Source: Alphaproteobacteria bacterium
GTDB taxonomy: Bacteria; Pseudomonadota; Alphaproteobacteria; Rhodobacterales; Rhodobacteraceae
Direction: 5' to 3'
Assembly: GCA_030428025.1 (NCBI GenBank)
Contig: JAUIBJ010000292.1
Span: 1 to 5,376, forward strand
Length of the DNA stretch: 5,376 nt
How positions within the stretch are numbered: position 1 is the stretch's first letter; the number at the start of each line of letters is the position of its first letter. Below, piece by piece: positions 1 to 5,291 of the stretch. Position numbers and translations under genes: made by a program. The notes under the pieces are model-generated. The model saw nothing but the letters and a program-made list of their open reading frames with translations. It did not search any database and was not told the origin of the DNA.

Positions 1-375
1 TCGTTCCTGACCGGCGGCATCGTCGATGCGAAATTCTTTGGTGTGATCGCCATGTTCGGCGCCATCTTCGTGATGGCGCTGGTGCCTTGGCTCGACACCT
101 CGTCGGTCAAGTCCGGCAAGTATCGTCCGATGTTCAAGTGGTGGTTCGCGCTGCTGGTAATCGACTTCGTGGTGCTGATGTGGCTGGGCGCGATGCCGGC
201 GGAAGAACCCTATGCCAGCTTTGCGCTGATCGGGGCTGCTTACTGGTTCGCCTATTTCCTGGTTATCCTGCCGATCCTCGGCGTGATCGAGAAACCGGAA
301 ACGCCGCCGGCGACCGTCGAGGAAGATTTCGAGGCGCATTACGGCAAGGCGCCCGGCGCCACGCCGGCCGAATGA
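1..375 (+). CDS. petB: Cytochrome b of the bc1 complex, C-terminal part (5' end outside window)
   Basis: Only the last 124 codons are present; the frame is open from base 1 and ends at TGA 373-375. The product is the membrane subunit of ubiquinol:cytochrome c oxidoreductase (complex III), which carries the two b hemes and the quinone sites. The heme-ligand helices lie upstream of the window. The part seen fits the C-terminal helices: a hydrophobic segment at about residues 14-32 of the fragment, a second at about 48-62 (FALLVIDFVVLMWLGAMP), a loop with PAEEPY, and a third at about 73-94, then a short acidic cytoplasmic tail ending GATPAE. It is followed after 17 nt by cytochrome c1, the usual petABC (fbcFBC) order, so the two genes are almost certainly co-transcribed. 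The identification rests on the helix pattern plus the adjacent c1 gene. Confidence 0.93.
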   Translation, partial: SFLTGGIVDAKFFGVIAMFGAIFVMALVPWLDTSSVKSGKYRPMFKWWFALLVIDFVVLMWLGAMPAEEPYASFALIGAAYWFAYFLVILPILGVIEKPETPPATVEEDFEAHYGKAPGATPAE

Positions 376-392
376 GAAAGGGAACGGGACCA

Positions 393-1187
393 ATGTTCAA
401 GAAAACCGCAATCGGTGCCGCATTCGCCCTGGCCCTGACCCCTGCCGCGTCTTTCGCGGCAGGCGGCGGAGAGCAGCATATCGAAGACTTCGCCTTTTCC
501 TTCGAGGGCCCCTTCGGCACCTATGACATCAACCAGCTCCAGCGTGGGCTGCAGATCTACACCGAGGTCTGTTCCGCCTGCCACGGACTGAGATACGTAC
601 CGTTGCGCACGCTGAGCGACGAGGGCGGCCCGAACCTGCCCGAGGACCAGATGCGTGCCTATGCCAACGACAACTTCGAAGTGTTCGATGCCGAGCTGGA
701 CGATTTCCGCCCGGCCAAGCCCACGGACAACTTTCCGGCCAATACTGCGGCCGGTGCGCCGGATCTGTCGATGATGGCCAAGGCCCGTGCCGGGTTCCAC
801 GGTCCTTACGGGCTGGGTATCAACCAGCTGGTAAAGGGCATGGGCGGCGCGGAATACATCGCCTCGATCCTGACCGGTTATACCGGTGAGGAAAAGGAAG
901 AGGCGGGGTCGATCCTGTATGAAAACACCGCCTTCCCCGGCGGCTGGATTTCGATGGCGCCGCCGCTGTCCGATGAGTTGGTGGAATTCGCTGACGGTCA
1001 TGCAAACGACATGCACCATCTGTCAGAAGACGTGGCCGCGTTCCTGATGTGGGCGGCGGAACCCAAGATGATGGCCCGCAAGCAGGCCGGGTTCGTCGGC
1101 GTGCTGTTCCTGGCGATCCTGTCGGTGCTGCTCTACCTGACCAACAAGCGTCTCTGGGCGCCGCTGAAGGGCAAGAAGCACGGTTAA
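393..1187 (+). CDS. petC: Cytochrome c1 of the bc1 complex
   Basis: A complete gene of 264 aa, the c-type heme subunit that passes electrons from the Rieske protein to soluble or membrane cytochrome c. The ATG at 393 is chosen because it has an AAGGGA ribosome site about 9 nt upstream and starts a clear signal peptide: Lys-Lys, a hydrophobic core, and a likely cleavage after ASFA (residues 19-22). The same frame is open upstream to 87, but that part overlaps petB and is a shadow. The heme c site is CSACH at residues 60-64, placed as in cytochrome c1 after the GLQIYTEV segment. The axial methionine is probably Met188 in WISMAPPL. A C-terminal anchor spans about 233-250, followed by a basic tail. 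The only cysteines are the two heme ones, so the extra disulfide known from Rhodobacter capsulatus c1 is absent. The gene ends 25 nt before the terminator stem. Confidence 0.97.
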   Translation: MFKKTAIGAAFALALTPAASFAAGGGEQHIEDFAFSFEGPFGTYDINQLQRGLQIYTEVCSACHGLRYVPLRTLSDEGGPNLPEDQMRAYANDNFEVFDAELDDFRPAKPTDNFPANTAAGAPDLSMMAKARAGFHGPYGLGINQLVKGMGGAEYIASILTGYTGEEKEEAGSILYENTAFPGGWISMAPPLSDELVEFADGHANDMHHLSEDVAAFLMWAAEPKMMARKQAGFVGVLFLAILSVLLYLTNKRLWAPLKGKKHG

Positions 1188-1212
1188 CGGCATCCGGATC
1201 GGATGAGCAAAG

Positions 1213-1240
1213 AAAACCCCGCGGTTCGCCGCGGGGTTTT
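1213..1240 (+). terminator. Rho-independent terminator of the pet operon
   Basis: A perfect 8-bp GC stem (CCCCGCGG at 1217-1224, CCGCGGGG at 1229-1236) closes on a TTCG tetraloop. It is flanked by AAAA at 1213-1216 and a T run from 1237 to 1241, with more T at 1244-1247. It lies 25 nt after the petC stop. The A and T runs make it potentially active in both directions, so it could also stop minus-strand transcription coming from the prophage relic. Confidence 0.95.
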
Positions 1241-1280
1241 TGGTTTTGCAGGTTGCCGCGTCTTGTCGGGTGGGTAATCC

Positions 1281-1313
1281 GGGGGCTCTGCCCCCGCCGC
1301 CCCTGCGGGCGGC
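1281..1313. repeat. Tandem GC-rich extragenic hairpins (REP-like)
   Basis: Two adjacent perfect hairpins: GGGGGC/GCCCCC (1281-1286 and 1290-1295, loop TCT), then GCCGCCC/GGGCGGC (1296-1302 and 1307-1313, loop CTGC). From general familiarity, hairpins of this type (GGGGGCTCTGCCCCC followed by more palindromic sequence) are common between genes in Rhodobacterales. No T run follows, so this is more likely a dispersed palindromic repeat or mRNA end-stabilising element than a second terminator. Confidence 0.7.
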
Positions 1314-1703
1314 TCCTGTCAGTTATCAGTGGGTTTGAGCCGGTAATGGGGCGTTATTTGCGGGATTATCCGGGGACAGGTGGGTAGAGGTGATTGAGGA
1401 TATCAGTCGCTGTTGGCGAGCCACCTAGTAATGGCGTCGCGGTGACCGCCTCGTCGTTGAAGTCGACCGTGAACATGGTTATATTTTTCCTGCAGGTGTG
1501 AGACGGTAATATTCTCGCGGCCGTAGCACGGGCGAATACTCGGAGCGCCATGCGGGGTTTCCGGGAAACCGGGTGCGAGGCCCCACCACCTGCAACAAGT
1601 TGGGGTGACGACCATGGAAACTCGGAGTCCATGACATCGTCCCGGCTTCGGCCGAACGCTAGTGCATGAGGGGACGTCCGGCCCTCCGTCACCCCAGCCT
1701 TCC
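1314..1703. other. Degenerate stretch between the pet operon and the prophage genes
   Basis: No convincing intact gene lies in these 390 bases on either strand. It should contain the host/prophage boundary, but I cannot place it: no recognisable Mu end or 5-bp duplication can be seen. A possible gpG remnant lies at 1366-1476. From about 1480 to 1700, two minus frames stay open without strong protein character and look like decayed phage sequence. Small palindromes are present, for example GGTTTCC/GGAAACC near 1556-1570 and CATGGA/TCCATG near 1614-1634, without an obvious role. Confidence 0.5.
1366..1476 (-). pseudogene. Possible remnant of Mu gpG-like virion morphogenesis gene (N-terminal scrap)
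   Basis: The minus-strand ATG at 1476-1474 is preceded by AGGA at a reasonable distance and starts MFTVDFNDEAVTA. This resembles the beginning of phage virion morphogenesis (Mu gpG / tail completion) proteins, which open with a short beta strand, an acidic turn and then an 'AVxxALxRL' helix. After about 13 residues the frame appears to shift: the neighbouring frame continues with AITRWLANSD and stops, while the starting frame runs to a stop at 1366-1368 after 36 codons. A family protein is roughly 150 aa or more, so only the start survives. The match is short and made from memory. It could equally be a chance ORF with a good start. Confidence 0.35.
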
Positions 1704-2036
1704 TCACTTCAGATACCTTCGCACGGTGATGTCGGTGACATGCGGGGTGCGAGCGATCTCGGCGATGGTTGCGCCCTTGAACCGCAGGTGGCTGGCCCCC
1801 CAGGGTTTCGCCAGCGGCACCCGGCGTTGCCGGTTGGTCAGCGTGGCCAGCGATCTTGCGCGATCGGTTCCGACAAGGGCTTCCACCTGCGAGCGTCCTT
1901 TCGGGTCTTCGGCCATGTAGAGTTCCGCGCCACCGAACCGCAGCAGGAACGTGGCCGTCAGATCCGGGCCGAGAATCTCCACGATATCGGCGATCTGCGC
2001 CGGCGGCCTGGGCGGAACGCGCGCCAGCTCGTTCAT
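1704..2036 (-). CDS. Mor-like transcriptional activator of Mu-like prophage, HTH protein
   Basis: A 110-aa protein. The ATG at 2036-2034 is chosen over an upstream ATG at 2090 because it has a strong GGAGG five bases before it and overlaps the stop of the upstream gene as ATGA. The layout resembles the Mor/C family of Mu middle- and late-promoter activators: an N-terminal helical dimerisation part (ADIVEILGPDLTATFLLRFGG, in residues 16-36), a short strand and charged segment (AELYMAEDPKGR), a second helix at about 50-66, a VPLA strand near 73-76, and a C-terminal helix-turn-helix at about 86-110 (GATIAEIARTPHVTDITVRRYLK). In Mu, Mor binds as a dimer and activates the middle promoter. No frameshift or stop is seen, so it could still be made. 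A generic phage HTH protein is the alternative. Confidence 0.65.
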   Translation of the reverse strand: MNELARVPPRPPAQIADIVEILGPDLTATFLLRFGGAELYMAEDPKGRSQVEALVGTDRARSLATLTNRQRRVPLAKPWGASHLRFKGATIAEIARTPHVTDITVRRYLK

Positions 2037-2383
2037 CGCTGCCTCCACCGGCGAAACCAACGGTGAATTGAACTGCAACTGACGTGGCATTGTGGCGGGA
2101 AGTGCCGGGCAATATCTTCGGCGATCTGTTGGAACGTCATGCGCTCAATGATGAAGGTTTCCAGTTCCGGGTCGCAAACGATCTTCGACGGCCGTCCTCT
2201 GCGATGCTCTTTCAGGTGCAGCGCTGCATGCAAAGGAGTGATCGAATCCGCTTGAACACCTGCTTCAAGCATCCTTGAGAGCAGGGTGAGCCCGTGCTGA
2301 AGGCGTCGGCTCATCGTGCCCAGGGCTTTTACCTCGGCCAGTAGCGCAGCCTCTCGATCCGGGTTCCCGGCCCGTCCCTTCAT
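2033..2383 (-). CDS. Phage HTH protein of unknown function, coupled to the Mor-like gene
   Basis: A 116-aa protein. The ATG at 2383-2381 has a GGGGAG about 10 nt upstream. The first 60 residues look helical and charged (AALLAEVKALGTMSRRLQHG, then LLSRMLEAGVQ). A basic RRGRPSK patch sits at 61-67. The C-terminus is a helix-turn-helix candidate at about 82-113 (MTFQQIAEDIARHFP, then VSCSSIHRWFRRW). The stop overlaps the next start as ATGA, so the pair is likely translationally coupled. Small HTH proteins of this style occur in Mu-like phages, and the 'RPSK...I...ARHFP...S..IHRW' pattern recalls the small terminase-type HTH proteins (DUF3486-like), but I cannot settle that. DNA binding is inferred only from the HTH pattern. 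No disabling mutation is visible. Confidence 0.6.
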   Translation of the reverse strand: MKGRAGNPDREAALLAEVKALGTMSRRLQHGLTLLSRMLEAGVQADSITPLHAALHLKEHRRGRPSKIVCDPELETFIIERMTFQQIAEDIARHFPPQCHVSCSSIHRWFRRWRQR

Positions 2384-2430
2384 GTTCTGTCAACTCCCCG
2401 TGCTGCGCCCGCGCCCTGCTTCGGCCCCGG

Positions 2431-2550
2431 TCATGTTTGATAGGCGGCGACATGGAACAGGATCAGCAGCAGGCAGGCGAATTCGCCCAGAACGAAGCCG
2501 ATCAGGCACCACAAGACGATGTGTTCCAGGTCGCCGGGATACTCCCTCAT
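2431..2550 (-). CDS. Small single-span membrane protein of the prophage
   Basis: A 39-aa ORF starting at ATG 2550-2548 and ending at TGA 2433-2431. It begins MREYPGDLEH and continues as one long hydrophobic segment (about residues 11-36, interrupted only by a Gly-Glu pair), ending HVAAYQT. A GAGG lies 9 nt before this ATG. An in-frame ATG at 2571 (adding MQARKEG) also has a GAGG, 4 nt away, so the protein may be 46 aa. Tiny one-helix proteins are common in the lysis and middle regions of Mu-like phages, and this could be a holin-like or other membrane factor, but nothing shows the function. It lies 47 nt upstream of the HTH gene on the same strand, probably in the same transcript. Confidence 0.55.
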   Translation of the reverse strand: MREYPGDLEHIVLWCLIGFVLGEFACLLLILFHVAAYQT

Positions 2551-2590
2551 CCCTTCTTTCCTCGCCTGCATGCTGCCTCGGCACCCGGAA

Positions 2591-2633
2591 CGCGCCCCGA
2601 ACAGGCGTTGAACGACCGCCTGTTTGGGGCGCG
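2591..2633. repeat. Long inverted repeat between the protease gene and the small membrane gene
   Basis: Arms of 17 bases (2591-2607 and 2617-2633) match with a single mismatch around a 9-base loop (TTGAACGAC). Each arm combines CGCGCCCC with a (G/A)AACAGGCG or its complement. Outside a five-base bulge, GGAA (2587-2590) can also pair with TTCC (2639-2642). A second small hairpin, GAACGCC/GGCGTTC, lies nearby at 2663-2681. No T run follows on either strand, so it is not a standard terminator. It might attenuate or process the minus-strand transcript, or be a palindromic repeat inserted in the spacer. Confidence 0.75.
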
Positions 2634-2701
2634 CCCTGTTCCGCGCACAGACAGGATGCGCAGAACGCCTGAGCGGCGTTCACCAGTTCGCCGGTCAGGT
2701 C

Positions 2702-3172
2702 TCATTCGGACAGCCGGTCGCCCGGCAGCCCGAGTTGTTCGCAAATCGCGGCGGCTGCAGCCGAGTTTCTTGTCGGTTCCGATGCGACGGGCGGCCGCGC
2801 CGGCAGGACCGGTTTCGCCAGGTTGGCGAATTGCGGAACCGCGCCGCGAATGAAACAGTCGAAACTGGCTTCGTCTCGGGCACAAAGCGCCTCCGCCCAG
2901 CCACGCATGGCCGGCGTGAGATATCCGCGCCGCATTGCGTCATCCACCTTCGACTTCGCCTGGCTCAAGGCCATGTCTGCCCGCTGCGCATTGTGATCGC
3001 GCAGCAGATCCCGGACCGCCTCGACCGGAACGAACCGGGCGGGGTCTGTGGTCTCAGCGGTAGCTGCACCGGTCAGCGCTTCGACGGCGGCAAAAATGGC
3101 ATCCTCATCGGCATTGGCTGGCAAGCCCAACACCGTTGCCAGACGCGCCAGTATGTCGGTTGTTTTGCCCAT
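2702..3172 (-). CDS. Possible internal scaffold protein (Mu Z-like), in frame inside the gpI-like gene
   Basis: In Mu, a scaffold protein (Z) is made from an internal in-frame start of gene I and shares its C-terminus. Here the ATG at 3172-3170 (codon 153, MGKTTDILARL) is preceded by AGAGGA about 8 nt upstream, a better ribosome site than that of the full-length gene. It lies just after the protease domain (after NPALHLTALAREESS). The product would be 156 aa, Ala-rich and mostly helical, ending GLPGDRLSE. It lies wholly downstream of the nonsense codon and has no disabling change, so this half is intact. Translation from this start is inferred from position and ribosome site only. Confidence 0.5.
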   Translation of the reverse strand: MGKTTDILARLATVLGLPANADEDAIFAAVEALTGAATAETTDPARFVPVEAVRDLLRDHNAQRADMALSQAKSKVDDAMRRGYLTPAMRGWAEALCARDEASFDCFIRGAVPQFANLAKPVLPARPPVASEPTRNSAAAAAICEQLGLPGDRLSE

Positions 3173-3628
3173 GCTGGATTCCTCTCGGGCAAGGGCGGTG
3201 AGATGCAGCGCCGGGTTATGGACCAACCCGACACCGTTCAGTTTCATGATCTGCCGGTCAGTCTTGCGGTAGACAAAAGACGGGCTCAGGAACCGGTATT
3301 CCCGGTTGGCGATCATCTCGCGAGCCCGTGTTGTCCATTCAACCCGACCTCAAAGACCCGTGGACCGCTGTTCCAGGGCCTTGATCCAACCGGCCGCGCG
3401 GACCGGGCCGTTCCACCGTGCCTCCGGCTTGTCGTTCTGGTGCTCGTGGTCAATGGGCAGATCGACACCGCCTTCGGCGAAGGCGTGAACCAGAACCTGC
3501 GCGTCGGCCAGATCGAACACCCGCCCGTCGCGCGCTTTCATGCGCCCGGCCGGAAGCAGATGAACCCAGTCCGGAGCCTCGCCCTGAGGCAACGCCTGGT
3601 CACCGATGGCGGTCAGATAGTCGGACAT
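2702..3628 (-). pseudogene. Mu gpI-like prohead protease/scaffold gene, interrupted by one in-frame TGA
   Basis: One continuous frame of 308 codons carries the Mu I-type (phage I-like) protease, which cleaves scaffold during head assembly. Codon 93 (3352-3350) is TGA where the context ALEQRSTGL_GRVEWTTRARE calls for Trp, as expected from a TGG to TGA change. The frame resumes with no shift. Features include PDWVHLLPAG (19-28), PIDHEHQ (58-64), REYRFLSPSF (109-118) and NPALHLTAL (138-146), all fitting the family. The half after about 150 is Ala-rich and helical, as in the scaffold part. The ATG at 3628 lies only 4 nt after the gpT stop and has no clear ribosome site, so coupling to gpT or a displaced junction is possible. 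It is somewhat shorter than Mu I. I infer the protease is inactive, but the downstream scaffold could still be produced. Confidence 0.85.
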
Positions 3629-3632
3629 GGTA

Positions 3633-4117
3633 TCAGCCCACGAAGGGGGTAACGATCAACTCGGCGGTACCTTTCCAGGGATTGGAGCCGCCGCCGTCAC
3701 GGGTTTCCGTGTTCAGCGGGTGCAGGGCGCTGTCCTCCAGCGACGGCGGAACCACGAGCGTGGTCGGACTGATGCCCAGGATGCGCCCGCTTTCCGCCCG
3801 GAAATTCATCATGGCTGCTGGTGCGGCCGCGTAGTTTTCGGGCGCCAGCTCTGCCTTGCTGCCGAAGGCCAGCTGCCAGAGGCCGAACCCGGCGTTGACC
3901 CGCGCCCGGACGCCATAGAGATATTCGTCGTTCCGAAATACGTTATCGTCGGTCGGATCCATCCGGGACTGGAACTCGTAGCCCTCTCGCTCCCGCCACA
4001 CGATAGGACGCACGGCCCGAGAGGTATCGAGCAGATACCAGGCCGGTTCGCTGCCTGCCTGCATGTTGCTGACCGACGCCACGGCTCCGTCCGACCCGAC
4101 AGTCGGGTGATCTGTGT
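3633..4117 (-). pseudogene. Mu gpT-like major head protein, C-terminal half, cut by the IS element
   Basis: The minus-strand frame ends at TGA 3635-3633 and enters the IS at 4118. About 161 codons remain of a family protein of about 300 aa. Recognisable gpT features are PAWYLLDTSRAVRPIVW, then DPTDDNVFRNDEYLYGV, NAGFGLWQLAFGSKAEL, NYAAAPAAMMNF, the ISPTTLVVPPSLE segment and the closing NPWKGTAELIVTPFVG. gpT is the major capsid subunit. The remaining part has no stop or frameshift, so the damage is the loss of the N-terminal half. That half is not found beyond the other end of the IS. The open frame extending into the IS is a chance read-through (it reads SFAQQSH across the terminal repeat). 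Confidence 0.88.
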
Positions 4118-4180
4118 GGCTCTGTTGCGCGAAACTCGTGAGGGATTCATCTTGTGAAACCAGCGTGATATCTGTGACGC

Positions 4181-5212
4181 ATGACCAGACCAACACCCGA
4201 CTTACAAGACCAGAAACTGGCCAGCCTATAACGAAGCGCTCAAGCGCCGGGGCTCGCTGACGATCTGGTTTGACCCCGAGATGATCTGGGAGGCCGCGCC
4301 GACAAGAACGCGCGGCCGGCAGCAGACCTATAGCCATGCAGCCATCCAGACCTGTCTGTCGATGAAGGGTGAAGGGCGTCTTGGAAACGATCCGGTGGAT
4401 CGTTTCAGCCCTGAACGGGCGGAGCCCCGGGCTGTTCGGCATGGCGCTCCGGCAGACGACCGGCTTCGTCGAGAGCCTGCTGCGGCTGGTTGGCGTCGAC
4501 TGGACGGTGCCCGATTTCAGCACGCTTGGTCGTCGCCAGAAGACCCTGTATGTGAACATCCCTTACCGCGGTTCCAAGGGGCCGTTGCACCTGCTGATCC
4601 CACTCGGGCATTGCCGCGCAATACCCTGCCGGGCAGTGGATAGCACGGGTATCAAGGTCGAGGGTGAAGGCGAGTGGCATGCGCGCAAGCATGGCGGCCC
4701 CAAACGGCGGGTCTGGCGCAAGATCCACCTCGGGATCGACGAGCAAACGCTGGAGATTCGGGCCGTCGAGGTCACCGTAAGCCACATCGGCGACGCGCCC
4801 ATCTTGCCAGACCTGCCTAGCCAGATCCCACCCGATCAGGAGATCGGGAGCGTCACCGCAGACGGGGCTTATGACACCCGCAAGTGCCACGATGCCATCG
4901 CCGACTGGGGCGCTGCCGCCGTCATTCCGTCGCGCAGGAACGCAAAGCCCTGGAAGGCGATCACTGCTGGCGCAGTGGCGCGCAACGAGGCTCCGAGAGC
5001 ATCGAAACATCTTGGCCGGGCACTGTGGCGACGATGGAGCGGATACCACCGCCGGAGCCGCGTCGAAACGAAGATGCATTGTGTCAAGCTTCTGGGCCAG
5101 TGGCTCGTGGCGCGAGACTTCGACCGCCAAGTTGCCGAGCTCCAAGTCCGCATCGCCGCGTTGAACGGCTACACCGCCCTCGGCATACCCTCTCACAGAG
5201 GTCGTCGGATAA
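4181..5212 (+). pseudogene. IS903-group (IS5 family) transposase, broken by frameshifts and insertions
   Basis: The gene starts at ATG 4181 (MTRPT), changes frame at about 4196-4203 through an apparent 7-bp excess, and continues as YKTRNWPAYNEALKRRGSLT, then IWFDPEM, to SMK at 4362-4367. A segment of about 61 bp then shifts the frame. The main frame, open from GTG 4369, carries LFGMALRQTTGFVESLLRL, DSTGIKVEGEGEW, TADGAYDTR and YHRRSRVETKMHCVK. Counting from GTG 4369, the DDE residues are Asp91, Asp165 and Glu233, and the Y-(2)-R-(3)-E-(6)-K signature is exact. An extra 13 codons (4600-4638) separate HLLI from DSTG. Near 5190, an apparent one-base excess replaces the expected GIPVTEVVG-stop with GIPSHRGRR, so the TAA at 5210 is missed and the frame runs to 5307, past the IS end. 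The enzyme is very probably dead although the catalytic residues remain. Confidence 0.85.
4370..4430. repeat. Palindrome-bearing insertion inside the transposase gene
   Basis: Compared with the usual MKVLFGMALRQ junction in this transposase family, about 61 extra bases lie between ATGAAGG and CTGTTCGGC. They contain a perfect 10-bp inverted repeat, GAAACGATCC (4384-4393) and GGATCGTTTC (4397-4406), with loop GGT, then smaller stems (GCCC/GGGC; CAGCCC 4406-4411 with GGGCTG 4428-4433). TGAAGGG is tandemly repeated at 4363-4369 and 4370-4376 at the left junction and could be a target duplication or slippage. GAAAC...GTTTC palindromes of this sort seem familiar from Rhodobacteraceae, but that is recollection. 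The exact borders are uncertain by a few bases. Confidence 0.6.
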
Positions 5213-5266
5213 GTCTGACCGGGGAAAGGGGAAGCTCGGCTGTCAACCGATTTGCGCAACAGAGTC

Positions 5267-5291
5267 TATTTCCGGCAAGAGGAAAGCGCGG
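5267..5291. other. Short intergenic tail right of the IS
   Basis: The sequence TATTTCCGGCAAGAGGAAAG, directly after the IS end, resembles the 'GTATTTnnGGCAAGATGAA' tail that I recall following GGGGGCTCTGCCCCC hairpins between Rhodobacterales genes. It lies three bases or so from the stop of the next minus-strand gene. This suggests chromosomal intergenic DNA rather than phage. Confidence 0.4.

Larger units (their letters stand above)
4118..5266 (+). mobile_element. Insertion sequence, IS5 family, IS903 group, decayed
   Basis: A 1149-bp element. The left end reads GGCTCTGTTGCGCGAAA. The right end, read inward from 5266, is GACTCTGTTGCGCAAA. The repeats match over 13 bases with one mismatch, then a one-base indel. 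The outer GGCTYTGTTG motif and the transposase type fit the IS903 group. After subtracting extra segments in the transposase (about 61, 39 and 7 bp), the length comes to about 1.04 kb, close to that usual for the group. The flanking nine bases differ (GATCTGTGT left, TATTTCCGG right), so the 9-bp target duplication expected for this group is missing. The flanking sequences are unrelated genes. Confidence 0.85.

Noticed and set aside
87..392. Long in-frame extension upstream of cytochrome c1
   Set aside because: It overlaps petB in another frame, reads as arginine-rich low-quality protein, and the signal peptide and ribosome site fix the start at 393.
1366..2112. 248-codon minus ORF spanning the Mor-like gene and the spacer
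   Set aside because: Its first two thirds are out of frame with the Mor-like gene and Arg/Gly-rich. Only the last 36 codons are possibly meaningful.
2390..2683. Minus-strand 97-codon ORF between the gpI-like and HTH genes
   Set aside because: It overlaps the better-supported small membrane ORF in another frame, contains the long hairpin, and is an Arg-rich sequence typical of a shadow frame.
3350..3352. TGA as a recoded codon (selenocysteine or Trp)
   Set aside because: There is no adjacent selenocysteine-type structure that I can identify, the family context calls for Trp, and TGA is used as a normal stop in several genes here.
2624..3652. 342-codon plus-strand ORF
   Set aside because: It is antisense to the gpI-like gene, which has clear family motifs. 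The plus frame has no recognisable protein character and is a GC-rich shadow.
4118..4559. Extension of the gpT-like frame into the IS, giving a 308-aa ORF starting MFTYRVFWRR
   Set aside because: The part beyond 4117 is antisense IS sequence read through the terminal repeat. A fusion with gpT is accidental and lacks a plausible start.
4405..5259. 284-codon minus-strand ORF across the IS
   Set aside because: It is antisense to the transposase, whose DDE and Y-R-E-K motifs identify the true coding strand.
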